Shown: in pieces, positions 26,859 to 35,208 of the stretch
Layout of the letters: each line of letters opens with the position of its first letter
Numbering within the stretch: position 1 is the stretch's first letter
From: an uncultured Gammaproteobacteria bacterium
GTDB lineage: Bacteria; Pseudomonadota; Gammaproteobacteria; CAISUE01
Assembly: GCA_903888615.1 (NCBI GenBank)
Contig: CAISUE010000039.1
Coordinates: 1-42,610, forward strand
Direction: 5' to 3'
Length of the DNA stretch: 42,610 nucleotides
Notes under the pieces: generated by a model
Databases searched by the model: none
Told to the model about the DNA's origin: nothing
What the model saw: the letters and a program-made list of their open reading frames with translations, nothing else
Position numbers and translations under genes: made by a program

Positions 26859-27779
26859 ATGATTCGTCGTATTGCTGTGTTGGGCGCGGGTGTGATGGGT
26901 GCGCAAATTGCCGCCCATTGTGTGAATGCCGGTATTCCGACTTTGTTATTTGATTTAGCGAGTACTAAAGGTGATGCGAATAGCATCGTTATCAAAGCAC
27001 TGGACAATTTAAAAAAATTAAAACCTTCGCCTTTAGCTATTCCTAGTATTGCCGACAGCATTATTCCAGCGAATTACGAGTAACACTTGTCTTTACTCAG
27101 CGATTGCGATCTTATTATCGAAGCGGTGGCCGAGAGACTCGCTATCAAAGAAAGTGTGTATAACAAAATAGCACCCTATATTGCCGATAATGCTTATCTT
27201 GTCAGCAATACCTCAGGTTTGAGTATTCATTCACTAAGCGATGTGTTGCCCGAAAAGTTAAGGCCGCGGTTTTGTGGCTTGCACTTTTTTAATCCACCCC
27301 GTTATATGGTGTTAACCGAATTAATTCCCCATGCATTAACCCACGAATCAATGCTCGATGATTTGGAAAGTTTTTTAACGACGTGCCTCGGTAAAGGGGT
27401 TATTCGCGCTTTTGATACGCCCAATTTCATTGCCAATCGCATCGGGGTGTTTTCACTGTTAGCCATGATGCACCGGGCAATGGCGTTGAATATCCCTTTT
27501 TAAGTGGTGGATGCGTTAAGCGGCGTCGATTTTAAACGCGCTAAAAGTGCGTTGTTTCGCACCATCGATATCGTCGGTATCGATGTGTTAGCCCATGTCA
27601 TTAGTACCATGGCAGATACTTTAATTGATGACCCATGGCATAGTTTTTATCAAATGCCGAACTTTTTAAAGGATTTAATGAACGCAGGTGCTCTTGGCCA
27701 AAAAACCGGAGCTGGCATTTATAAAAAACAAGGCAGCATGAACATCAACGAGCGCTGTAAGCGCGATAGAAACTATTAA
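26859..27779 (+). pseudogene. FadB/FadN-type 3-hydroxyacyl-CoA dehydrogenase, broken by two in-frame stops and 3' truncated
   Basis: One continuous reading frame is cut by TAA at 27081-27083 and TAA at 27501-27503. It starts with the NAD-binding RRIAVLGAGVMGAQIAAH and continues with DLIIEAVAERLAIKE, YLVSNTSGLSIHSLSD, GLHFFNPPRYMVLTELIP (catalytic His region), TPNFIANRIGVF and the C-terminal LGQKTGAGIY. Both stops fall where a Glu codon is expected (..NYE-E-HL.. and ..PF-E-VV..), consistent with GAA to TAA changes. After 27737 the frame runs into a 215-bp repeat (MNINERCKRDRNY is repeat-encoded). The crotonase half seen in ~790-aa relatives is absent. The gene for this beta-oxidation step has been lost here. 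Confidence 0.85.
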
Positions 27780-27952
27780 GGAAATTATCATCTGAAACAG
27801 AGTTTTCAAATCGTTGGGATTGCTTTTCTTGTGCGCCTACAGCGCGTGATGGTTTTGTAATCTAACCCAGGGCGTTGCCCTGGGCTAATCTCTTTATGGC
27901 CTTCGGCCAAAATTGTTTTGCATGCGGGTGATTTTTTAATGAGGTGGCCCTG
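27738..27952 (+). repeat. 215-bp dispersed repeat, copy 1 (inverted partner at 29752-29967)
   Basis: The copy begins ATGAACATCAACGAGCGCTG, passes through CTACAGCGCGTGATGG, CCCAGGGCGTTGCCCTGGGC and TATGGCCTTCGGCCA (two small hairpins), and ends TTTTTTAATGAGGTGGCCCTG. The same series of blocks occurs in reverse complement at 29752-29967. It has no coding capacity. It truncates the dehydrogenase pseudogene. The rest of the gene-free stretch to 28109 holds a solitary MITE end (27998-28012) and nothing else recognised. Confidence 0.8.
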
Positions 27953-27997
27953 GTAGTTTTTATTTTATTTGTTAGCAATTAGCAAGATGGGATAAAT

Positions 27998-28012
27998 GTG
28001 CTGAATAGATAC
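27998..28012. repeat. Solitary MITE right end
   Basis: A perfect GTGCTGAATAGATAC, identical to the right terminal repeat of copies A and C, stands alone 46 bases after the 215-bp repeat. No left end is found within reach, so this is a remnant of a deleted or rearranged element. Confidence 0.6.
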
Positions 28013-28109
28013 GGTTTTGTTAAGGCACTTCTGAGGAACAACAAAAGACCCTAATGCAGTTACTGCAAGCCATAACTTCAAAAATGGCTTTTTAGCCAAG
28101 CTATTTAGC

Positions 28110-28874
28110 TTAAGTCCGAATCCCAAAGCCTTTTTTTAAAAAGTAGACATTTACGCTAAATAAACCTATCACTAATAGCAATAGAATGATTAACGCTTTT
28201 TCAATCGGTACATCGGTGACGCCCAGTAAGCCATAGCGAAAGGCATTGATGATATAGAGTAAAGGATTATAGTGGGCAATGCCTTGCCAAAACAGCGGTA
28301 AACTGCTGATGGTAAAAAAAATGCCCCCTAGATAAGTGATCGGCGTCAAAATAAACGTCGGTATGACGGCAATATCGTCCCATTTTTTAGCAAATAAGGC
28401 ATTGGTGAAACCAGCCATCGAAAATAAAATTGCGCTTAATAGGGCAGTGCTTAATAAAATGCCTAGGTTATGGATTGAAAGGTGAATAAAGCAACTGGCA
28501 ACAAGCGTTACTAAAATCCCATTGATCAAACCCCTTAAAGCCCCAGTGGTGACAAAACCCAATAACATTATCGGTGCTGAAATCGGTGCTACCAAGACTT
28601 CTTCGATGCTATGACAGAATTTACTGTAAAAGATAGACCCTAAGGTACTGTTATACGCACTGGTAATAATGGTCATCATAATCAAACCTGGCGCGATAAA
28701 ATCGATATAACGAATGCCATCGATCAGTCCGATGCGGTGCCCGACCACTTCTCCAAAAATCGTAAAATACAGGGCATTGGTAACAATTGGCGGTAGAATG
28801 TATTGCCAAGCAGAGCGTAAATAACGCGCGATACCATAGACAATCATGGTTTTTAAGGTAATGAATGTGCGCAT
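28110..28874 (-). CDS. yadH: ABC-2 type transporter permease (YadH-like)
   Basis: A 254-aa inner-membrane permease with six hydrophobic segments. It has the ABC2-membrane signatures of the YadH/NodJ group: IDFIAPGLIMMTIITSAYNSTLGSIFYSKFCHSIEEVLVAPIS (about 56-100) and TPITYLGGIFFTISSLPLFWQGIAHYNPLLYIINAFRYGLLG near the C-terminus. Its usual partner is a YadG ATPase gene upstream, but the upstream gene here is djlA (one base away), so the ATPase must be elsewhere or lost. The substrate is unknown. The gene and djlA together are bracketed by inverted 215-bp repeats. Confidence 0.88.
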   Translation of the reverse strand: MRTFITLKTMIVYGIARYLRSAWQYILPPIVTNALYFTIFGEVVGHRIGLIDGIRYIDFIAPGLIMMTIITSAYNSTLGSIFYSKFCHSIEEVLVAPISAPIMLLGFVTTGALRGLINGILVTLVASCFIHLSIHNLGILLSTALLSAILFSMAGFTNALFAKKWDDIAVIPTFILTPITYLGGIFFTISSLPLFWQGIAHYNPLLYIINAFRYGLLGVTDVPIEKALIILLLLVIGLFSVNVYFLKKGFGIRT

Positions 28875-29672
28875 TTAAAGGCCTTGTGCGGTGCAAATTT
28901 GTTCATAAGCTGCTTGAATTTTTTGCGTTTTTTCGGTAGCCAGTTTGATCATTTCTGGCGGTAAGCCTTGCGCAACGAGTTTATCCGGATGGTTTTGACT
29001 CATCATTTTACGATAAGCTTTTTTTACTTCCATTGCAGAAGCTTTGTTATCAATACCTAAGACGCGATAAGCATCGGACAAACTGTTTGGATAGCGTTTG
29101 TTAGGGGAAGAGTGTTGATAATTTTGTTGTTGCGATTGTTGATTAAACTGGCGAAACAGATCATCAAAATTAAAACTGTTACTGGCTGGAGCAAAGCCGA
29201 GTCGTTGGCAGATATGGGTTAAAATTTTTTCTTTGCCTTTGTCTAAGCGGCCATTGATGGTGGCAGCTCGCGTTTGAAAATCGATAAAAATTTGCAATAA
29301 CATCCGCTGATTATGGCATTGATTCAATAATTCTTGTAAAGCAGCATCTAGGGAGAAATTGGCTGATTTGCCATCATTAAAGGCTTGCATCGCAGCAACG
29401 CGTTGTTTTTCATTGAGATTAAGCCTACGCATACTGTCGCGTGCTTGATCCAATTCCGCTTCAGAAATCACCCCATCGCTTTTGGCAATGAAGCCCATGA
29501 CTTGGAAAGTGATTTTAAAAAATGTTTGCTGAGCGGCTGTCGAGCCACCGCCTAAAATTTTGAAACGTGCAAAGCCGCGATCAAAAAAATGGCCGATTAA
29601 CACGCCTAGCATTAAGCCAATAGGGCCAGCTAGCATGAAACCGAAGAGACCGCCTAAAAATTTACCGAGCAT
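28875..29672 (-). CDS. djlA: Co-chaperone DjlA (membrane-anchored J-domain protein)
   Basis: About 265 aa. An N-terminal glycine-rich membrane anchor (GKFLGGLFGFMLAGPIGLMLGVLIGHFFD) precedes a TerB-like helical domain (about 45-150, IAKSDGVISEAELDQAR), a Gln/Asn-rich linker and a C-terminal J-domain with the HPD motif (about 228-230, SQNHPDKLVAQGLP). It recruits DnaK at the inner membrane; in Legionella-type bacteria DjlA supports intracellular stress survival. The ATG at 29670-29672 fits the family N-terminus. A GTG at 29739-29741 would add 23 residues but lies next to the 215-bp repeat. Neither start has a clear ribosome-binding site. Confidence 0.9.
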   Translation of the reverse strand: MLGKFLGGLFGFMLAGPIGLMLGVLIGHFFDRGFARFKILGGGSTAAQQTFFKITFQVMGFIAKSDGVISEAELDQARDSMRRLNLNEKQRVAAMQAFNDGKSANFSLDAALQELLNQCHNQRMLLQIFIDFQTRAATINGRLDKGKEKILTHICQRLGFAPASNSFNFDDLFRQFNQQSQQQNYQHSSPNKRYPNSLSDAYRVLGIDNKASAMEVKKAYRKMMSQNHPDKLVAQGLPPEMIKLATEKTQKIQAAYEQICTAQGL

Positions 29673-29751
29673 GAGTACCAAAGTATCGTAAATAAGATCG
29701 CCATTTTGCCATAAACGGTTGCCGACGAACAGTGAAATCACGGCTTGGCTT

Positions 29752-29967
29752 CAGGACTACCTCATTAAAAAATAAATAGCCTGCAAAGAAACCCTGGCCG
29801 AAGGCCATAAAGATATTAGCCCAGGGCAACGCTCTGGGTTAGACGTGAAAAACCATCACGCGCTGTAGGCACACAAGAAAATCCATCCGAACGATAAAAA
29901 AACGCTTTTTCAGAGGATGATTTTCTTAACGGTTTCTATTGCGCTTACAGCGCTCGTTGATGTTCAT
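29752..29967 (-). repeat. 215-bp dispersed repeat, copy 2 (inverted relative to 27738-27952)
   Basis: Read on the minus strand, it starts at 29967 with ATGAACATCAACGAGCGCTG and ends at 29752 with TTTTTTAATGAGGTAGTCCTG, matching copy 1 block by block with scattered substitutions. It begins 11 bases upstream of the possible djlA GTG start. With copy 1 it forms an inverted pair around the djlA-yadH segment. Confidence 0.8.
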
Positions 29968-29973
29968 GTGGCC

Positions 29974-30147
29974 CTGGGGTTAACTTATCGCTTAACCCCA
30001 GACTAAATTTTATAAGGCTTTCAGCTTACTAGCGGTATGAATGTCTTCATTTTATGCTTTATAACTTCTTAAAGCGGTAATATCCCATTTTCAGTTTTGC
30101 CATTTTAATGAGGTGGACCCTGTGGTTTGGCTTCAGGGCTACCTCAT
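29974..30147. repeat. Hairpin and face-to-face ends of the 215-bp repeat family
   Basis: CTGGGGTTAA (29974-29983) pairs perfectly with TTAACCCCAG (29992-30001). Further on, TTTTAATGAGGTGGACCCTG (30103-30122) and TTGGCTTCAGGGCTACCTCAT (30127-30147) are repeat ends pointing at each other. The second is nearly identical to 29744-29764 beside djlA. The stop codon of the giant gene (30144-30146) lies inside the last one. No gene is seen in this stretch. Confidence 0.55.
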
Positions 30148-33100
30148 GGGGCATTCGATGGCGTCCGGAAAATGGCTAAGATTTTGCTCAAAAGCCACAT
30201 TGATCGTGTTGTTTGCTGAAGGTTGTCATGGGTAGCAGGCAAAGGCGCTGCACTCGCACCGGCAGGAGCCGTGTTATTTGATTTTCGTTTATAAAGCTTC
30301 ATAGCTGCACCAGTTTCATCATAACGCTCACTACCCTTGCTCTCAAAGCCACCGTTTCTGATTTGTGCAGGAGTCATTTTTATTAGCGCACCAGAGGTTT
30401 CTTGCCCTGGTGTTTCATTGTCGATTGCTGTTTGACGCAGAGCAGCGCGCGTGTATCGACTATTCGTAGCAGCATCGATAGCAAACCCTGCTTTTTTATC
30501 GGATACTAAATCATTTGAATTACCCGTGCTTCCTGTTTTATTTTCAGCGATCGACTTTTGATCTTCTGGTCTGATATTTTTTGCATAAACTACAACCCCT
30601 TTTTTGGCGACATCGGCCAGTGTCGTCAAATCTGCGGCTAAGGTAGCTTTTAAATTACTGTTTTTATCGGCTCCTCTGGAAAAATCCGCATAGTAAATCT
30701 GGCGTTGTTCATACCCTGGTAACTTAAGATTATGAAAGTCAATGTAATGGGTGACGGCGGCATCGGCGGCTTGATACAGTGTTGACTTGTCATCGCTATG
30801 ATACCAATTACGAGCAGCGTCGATGCCTTTTAAACCCAATGCCCCTAGGCCAAAGCCAGAAACCGTAAAGCGTGTAAAAAGCGTTACCCCCATGTTAAAG
30901 CTACGAGCCATTTCCCCGATAATGGCTGATGCATGGCTGAATAGCAACGCATCTTTAGCATAACTTATTTTGGCTTTTGCTACGATAAAAGGAGAATCCA
31001 TTTGTATTTTTATAGGTCGCCAGAACAAGCCGACCATACTGCTGGGTATGCGCGTAAGCATGGGCATCCCTTTATAACAATGGCCCATCAAAAAGTCGTG
31101 CAACACCGCGCTTTTATCCAATTGCAAATCATAACGACCTTGCTGCCGACACCGGTAATTGTATTGATCGTATAAAGCATCTAAATGGTTATAAACGCGC
31201 TCTTGATCTTTCCCAGACACTTTAATACCCTTGGCTTCATAGCATTGCAATACTTTTAATTCCTCGGTTAAAGCTGCATGCGCTGCTTTTAAATCCTTTT
31301 GAGTTATGTGGTTCTGCTTTGCTCTAGTTTTGCGTTTATAAAAAGTGGGAGTAGATGTGCTAGGCATTGCATTTTCTGTATTGGCGTCAGTTTTCTTTGC
31401 TGGATTTTCTGGGGCAGACTCTTTAGTGTTGCCGCTCATAGCAGCGTTACTAACGGAGCTATTATGAGTTAAGTTGTCTTTTTTAGCAGCAACCGTAGTC
31501 GCTGGTTTAAATGTTTCAATATTATCAAAAAATTGCTTAACAACGGCATTTTCCATCATGGCTTCTGACAATGGAACACCTAAATCTTCTAACAAATAGA
31601 GAATTGCGTCTCGTCGGCTTTGTTTGTCTTCTAGTAATAATACGTTAATAATACCGTCCAATAATTCACAGCTACGTGTAGCGCAAATGTCGGGGTGATG
31701 ACGACCAGAGGCTAATGCATCGAGAAATAACAGCGATTTTAATCCAATAAACGCTAATTCAATGCTAATCAATGGGATTACACCGCCAATAATAGCTTCA
31801 TGGGCTTCGGGTGAAATGGCATTGGGAATCATGACCAAGGGTTCAATAGAGATCGATGGGCTGTTCGCCACAGAAATAGTGCTGGGTAAATGGCCTAAAC
31901 AACCGATACCATAACCGATGGCAGTGAGTGCGGCAAACGCTAATAAAGCTTCAGGATGATTGCCGAGGCTTTTTAAAAATTTGAAATCCAATTCATAAAT
32001 TTTACTGAGACCGATAAAAGCACCATCAGCCAATTTGAATTGCAAGAAATTAGCGGCAGAAGCGCTGACGAAACGCGTATTGGCTACTTGACCGGTGAAA
32101 GATTTGCCAATGATGCCTGGCAGATAGGTTAAAGCTGCTGGTCCTGCTATAAAGCCGGTCATAATTCCGAAAGAAGCGAGCGATAAAGCAAACATCACAG
32201 CGCTGACTAAGGGTGCTTCATTGAACATTTCATTGATCAAAGTATGGCATAAACCCTTGACGAACACTTCATCGACAAAATCTAAAATCGAATCGGTATC
32301 GGCTTTCCGCATTAAGCCCATATCCGCACGGTTATCGTAGTGAATGGGTAAATTGTTTCCTTCGCCTCTAGCCTTTGCTGCAATTTCTTGGCGTAACTGC
32401 AATTCTTCGAAATACGCATTCATTGCTGCAAACTTTTCCAAGAATTCTCGTTCCGCTTTTTTAGCTTTGGTTTCTGAGTTAGTTTTTACGGGGACTGGAA
32501 GATTTCCTGAGACTTCTAGATTTTCTGGTGCCTCTGAACTTACGTTGACCCCTGAACCCCTTTCTGAATTTGCTGTGGCATCTACATTTTCTATGGATTT
32601 TGTGGCGTTAACCATTCCAACGATAGCACCATCTAAACCTGGCTCTGTAAGCCAGTCTTTACCTGCCATTTTTTCGTAAGTGCTGTTGACTGTATGGGCT
32701 ATTTCATAAGGTATGTTATAAATCGCTTGACCAATACCTTGGATTTGTTCCTTCATGATTCTAACCGTGCTAGAGCCGCTTAAATAATGATTAGCAATAT
32801 TACTGAATAGTTTGTCAGGATGATGAGCAACCGCTGTTAAAACCGCTTGATGGTCATCAGTAACTATCTTAGTAGCAGTTCCTTGAGGGCCTTCTTGGCT
32901 TTTAGTAGCGTCGTCGTTTGCGTTGTTAATTTTCTCAGGGATGCGATGATAATATTGATTGGCAGCCCGTTGCGTCGCAGCATAACCCCATGTATCACCC
33001 ACCCACTCGTGACTTTTTTGACCCAAAAGATCGATATTATCCGCCCATTCAGTGGAAACTAAAGCTGTACCGCTGCTTAAGATGGTGAGACCAACGCGTC

Positions 33101-35000
33101 CAGCGCACGCTGCGACTTCTATACCCAGTGCCACTGGCCACCAAACAACCGTAGCTACCCCATGGCCAATGCGATAAGCGGTGTCCCAATGAGTTTCCTT
33201 GGCGTGTTGTGAGAGATATGTTTCTTTGCCATGGTATTTTTTACCGGTTAATACACAAATAGCTTGGTCGTGTTCCGATAAATCACCGGCAAAGCTGACC
33301 AAGCTTTGACTGGAGATAAATTGTTGAGTGCTATGCCCAGTGGCTTTACTGATAGCGGTTAATTGCTCGGAAGTTAGCCCAGTATCAGTATTTGGAACAA
33401 GTCCTTCGATACCTGTTATTTGTGAAGCATTGCCGACGCTAGCGCATTGGGCTCGGGCTCTATTGATATAATAGAGCTCCTCACCAACCACCACATAAGC
33501 GGCGTTTTTTAAGCCTTCTTTTAGGCCAGTAATTTTACTGATGGCAGCAGATAGCGTTTGCAGGGTTGGTTTCTCACCTGCTTCAAGGGTAACTTCACGA
33601 TACTGGCAAGAAGCCAAGTCTGCTGTATCCATGGCGCATAAGCGCTGGCGCTGTAACATACTCTCGGGAATAACTTCTCTTGTATTGACATCGCGCGCGC
33701 CATAAAGAGAGCCTTGCAAACGCACACTTTCTTTGGCTGCGGCCAAATGTTTGACGGCAGGATTTTTGATCAAGCTTTGTTTGATTCGATCATCGGTTAA
33801 GGCATAAACAATATCGATGCTGGTATCTAATAAATCCTCCATCACATTATTTTCAAATTTACCGAGAGAAAATACTTTTTGACACTTCAAAGTTGACGCA
33901 GTTTCCGTGCTGCTCAGATTTTGGGCACAAAATAAACGCATAATGTCGCTGGAGTCTGGCGTGATCGCTTCTAAGTATGCAATACGATCCTTAAACGTGG
34001 TGATTTTTGCCTGGGCTCTTGTTAAAAATTGGCTTAATAAATTTTTTGCGTACTCGTCAAGTAATTTTCCTGTCAATGCTTCGATTTTACTCTCAAAGCC
34101 TTTTTCAAATGTTGCAATTGCTGCTGTCAAAACACTCAAAGGATTGTCTTTGGGTGCATTATTAATCAAAGATTCCAATTCGGTGAAAGGCAGTGTCAAT
34201 TGATTTAAGTCTTTCATAAAAGTGACTACTGGTTCTATTTTTTCGAGTGATTTTTCACTAGAATCTTCAAAACCCCAAGTTTTTTGCCAATAATCTTTAA
34301 GACTTTCTTTTTTGATAGCGACATCGCCTTGAAAATCGGCTACCGATTTTTGCAATACACTCACTACTGTCGCTGTGGTGCGCCCAACGCCTTTATGCGA
34401 TAAATGCCAATACAATTGTTGTTCTTGAGCCGTATCGATCAAGTAACTCAAATACTGGGGCTGCGCGGCGCTGGCTTCTTGATCATGGCTTTTCGCCACC
34501 GCTTTGGTTTCTGGCGTTATACGGACGGTTAATTTTTCAGCGCTATTTTTAATAGGAATTTGATAAATGGGGATATGTTGATGGTGCATGAGTTTTTCGA
34601 TACGATTCAAAGTATCTTGTAAAAGCACTGCTGTTTCTTTTGGAGTGAGACTTACTGAATTTTCATAAGACTCATTAGCGGATGCGTTATCCGTACTTCC
34701 TGAAGAATTTCTGCCTTTTGATGCTGGATTTAATTGCTCAGCAGCCGTTATGATGGCTGCCAGTTCTGTCTGTTTGCCTTCATAATCCCCTTCTTTCAGA
34801 CTAGGCTGCTCTCCTATGCCGTAAAAAGAGCGTTCGCCCAAGCTATTGTAATAACCGATGTTATAATTATCACTACCATTGGCAACTAGGATATAAGCAG
34901 CATTACAGCCGCCTCCCACTAATATTTCCTTAATTTTTTCTTCAGTTGGCCATTCCTTTTCTACCGCAATGGTACATCCGTTATAGCTATAGGCAGTCAT
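30144..35000 (-). CDS. Giant unrecognised protein (1618 aa) with several membrane segments; effector-like
   Basis: I do not recognise a family. The start is taken at ATG 34998-35000, which has an AGGA ribosome-binding site 8 bases upstream; an in-frame GTG at 35103-35105 would add 35 residues. Two short related modules are visible: GGGCNAAYILVANGSDNYNIGYYN (about 29-52) and LKNAAYVVVGEELYYINRA (about 497-515). Hydrophobic segments lie near 613-645, 930-965, 1016-1040 and 1070-1095, with another around position 1400. A charged, coiled-coil-prone stretch lies at ~843-880. Ser/Asn/Ala-rich low-complexity linkers separate the regions. No signal peptide is seen. Size, modularity and linkers resemble translocated effectors of Legionellales-type bacteria, but secretion is inference. 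The stop codon falls inside a repeat-family end, so the original C-terminus may be lost. Confidence 0.7.
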   Translation of the reverse strand: MTAYSYNGCTIAVEKEWPTEEKIKEILVGGGCNAAYILVANGSDNYNIGYYNSLGERSFYGIGEQPSLKEGDYEGKQTELAAIITAAEQLNPASKGRNSSGSTDNASANESYENSVSLTPKETAVLLQDTLNRIEKLMHHQHIPIYQIPIKNSAEKLTVRITPETKAVAKSHDQEASAAQPQYLSYLIDTAQEQQLYWHLSHKGVGRTTATVVSVLQKSVADFQGDVAIKKESLKDYWQKTWGFEDSSEKSLEKIEPVVTFMKDLNQLTLPFTELESLINNAPKDNPLSVLTAAIATFEKGFESKIEALTGKLLDEYAKNLLSQFLTRAQAKITTFKDRIAYLEAITPDSSDIMRLFCAQNLSSTETASTLKCQKVFSLGKFENNVMEDLLDTSIDIVYALTDDRIKQSLIKNPAVKHLAAAKESVRLQGSLYGARDVNTREVIPESMLQRQRLCAMDTADLASCQYREVTLEAGEKPTLQTLSAAISKITGLKEGLKNAAYVVVGEELYYINRARAQCASVGNASQITGIEGLVPNTDTGLTSEQLTAISKATGHSTQQFISSQSLVSFAGDLSEHDQAICVLTGKKYHGKETYLSQHAKETHWDTAYRIGHGVATVVWWPVALGIEVAACAGRVGLTILSSGTALVSTEWADNIDLLGQKSHEWVGDTWGYAATQRAANQYYHRIPEKINNANDDATKSQEGPQGTATKIVTDDHQAVLTAVAHHPDKLFSNIANHYLSGSSTVRIMKEQIQGIGQAIYNIPYEIAHTVNSTYEKMAGKDWLTEPGLDGAIVGMVNATKSIENVDATANSERGSGVNVSSEAPENLEVSGNLPVPVKTNSETKAKKAEREFLEKFAAMNAYFEELQLRQEIAAKARGEGNNLPIHYDNRADMGLMRKADTDSILDFVDEVFVKGLCHTLINEMFNEAPLVSAVMFALSLASFGIMTGFIAGPAALTYLPGIIGKSFTGQVANTRFVSASAANFLQFKLADGAFIGLSKIYELDFKFLKSLGNHPEALLAFAALTAIGYGIGCLGHLPSTISVANSPSISIEPLVMIPNAISPEAHEAIIGGVIPLISIELAFIGLKSLLFLDALASGRHHPDICATRSCELLDGIINVLLLEDKQSRRDAILYLLEDLGVPLSEAMMENAVVKQFFDNIETFKPATTVAAKKDNLTHNSSVSNAAMSGNTKESAPENPAKKTDANTENAMPSTSTPTFYKRKTRAKQNHITQKDLKAAHAALTEELKVLQCYEAKGIKVSGKDQERVYNHLDALYDQYNYRCRQQGRYDLQLDKSAVLHDFLMGHCYKGMPMLTRIPSSMVGLFWRPIKIQMDSPFIVAKAKISYAKDALLFSHASAIIGEMARSFNMGVTLFTRFTVSGFGLGALGLKGIDAARNWYHSDDKSTLYQAADAAVTHYIDFHNLKLPGYEQRQIYYADFSRGADKNSNLKATLAADLTTLADVAKKGVVVYAKNIRPEDQKSIAENKTGSTGNSNDLVSDKKAGFAIDAATNSRYTRAALRQTAIDNETPGQETSGALIKMTPAQIRNGGFESKGSERYDETGAAMKLYKRKSNNTAPAGASAAPLPATHDNLQQTTRSMWLLSKILAIFRTPSNAP

Positions 35001-35208
35001 ACGCTGAATCCTACTAAATGGGTTAATGTGGTGATAGTATAAACGTGAAATACTTAAGGTTATATGAAGATAGCGCGATTCTAGCGCCAATGCCATTTTC
35101 AGCACTGTAAAATCACTTGGGCGAAACTCGCTTGCTAAGGGTTAAAACGATGTCAAGATGGCGGAACAGAAGCGCAGGATCAAGCTCTTTAATCGTGTGT
35201 TAACTCTG

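Noticed and set aside
26859-27503. Stop-codon recoding (TAA read as Glu) to explain the interrupted dehydrogenase frame
   Set aside because: TAA is used as the normal stop in many intact genes here (nuoH, mlaE, the PMT gene), and the gene is also truncated by a repeat, so pseudogenisation is simpler.
27738-29967. CRISPR array or REP cluster
   Set aside because: There are only two long, diverged, inverted copies, not short direct repeats with regular spacers. No cas-like genes are seen.
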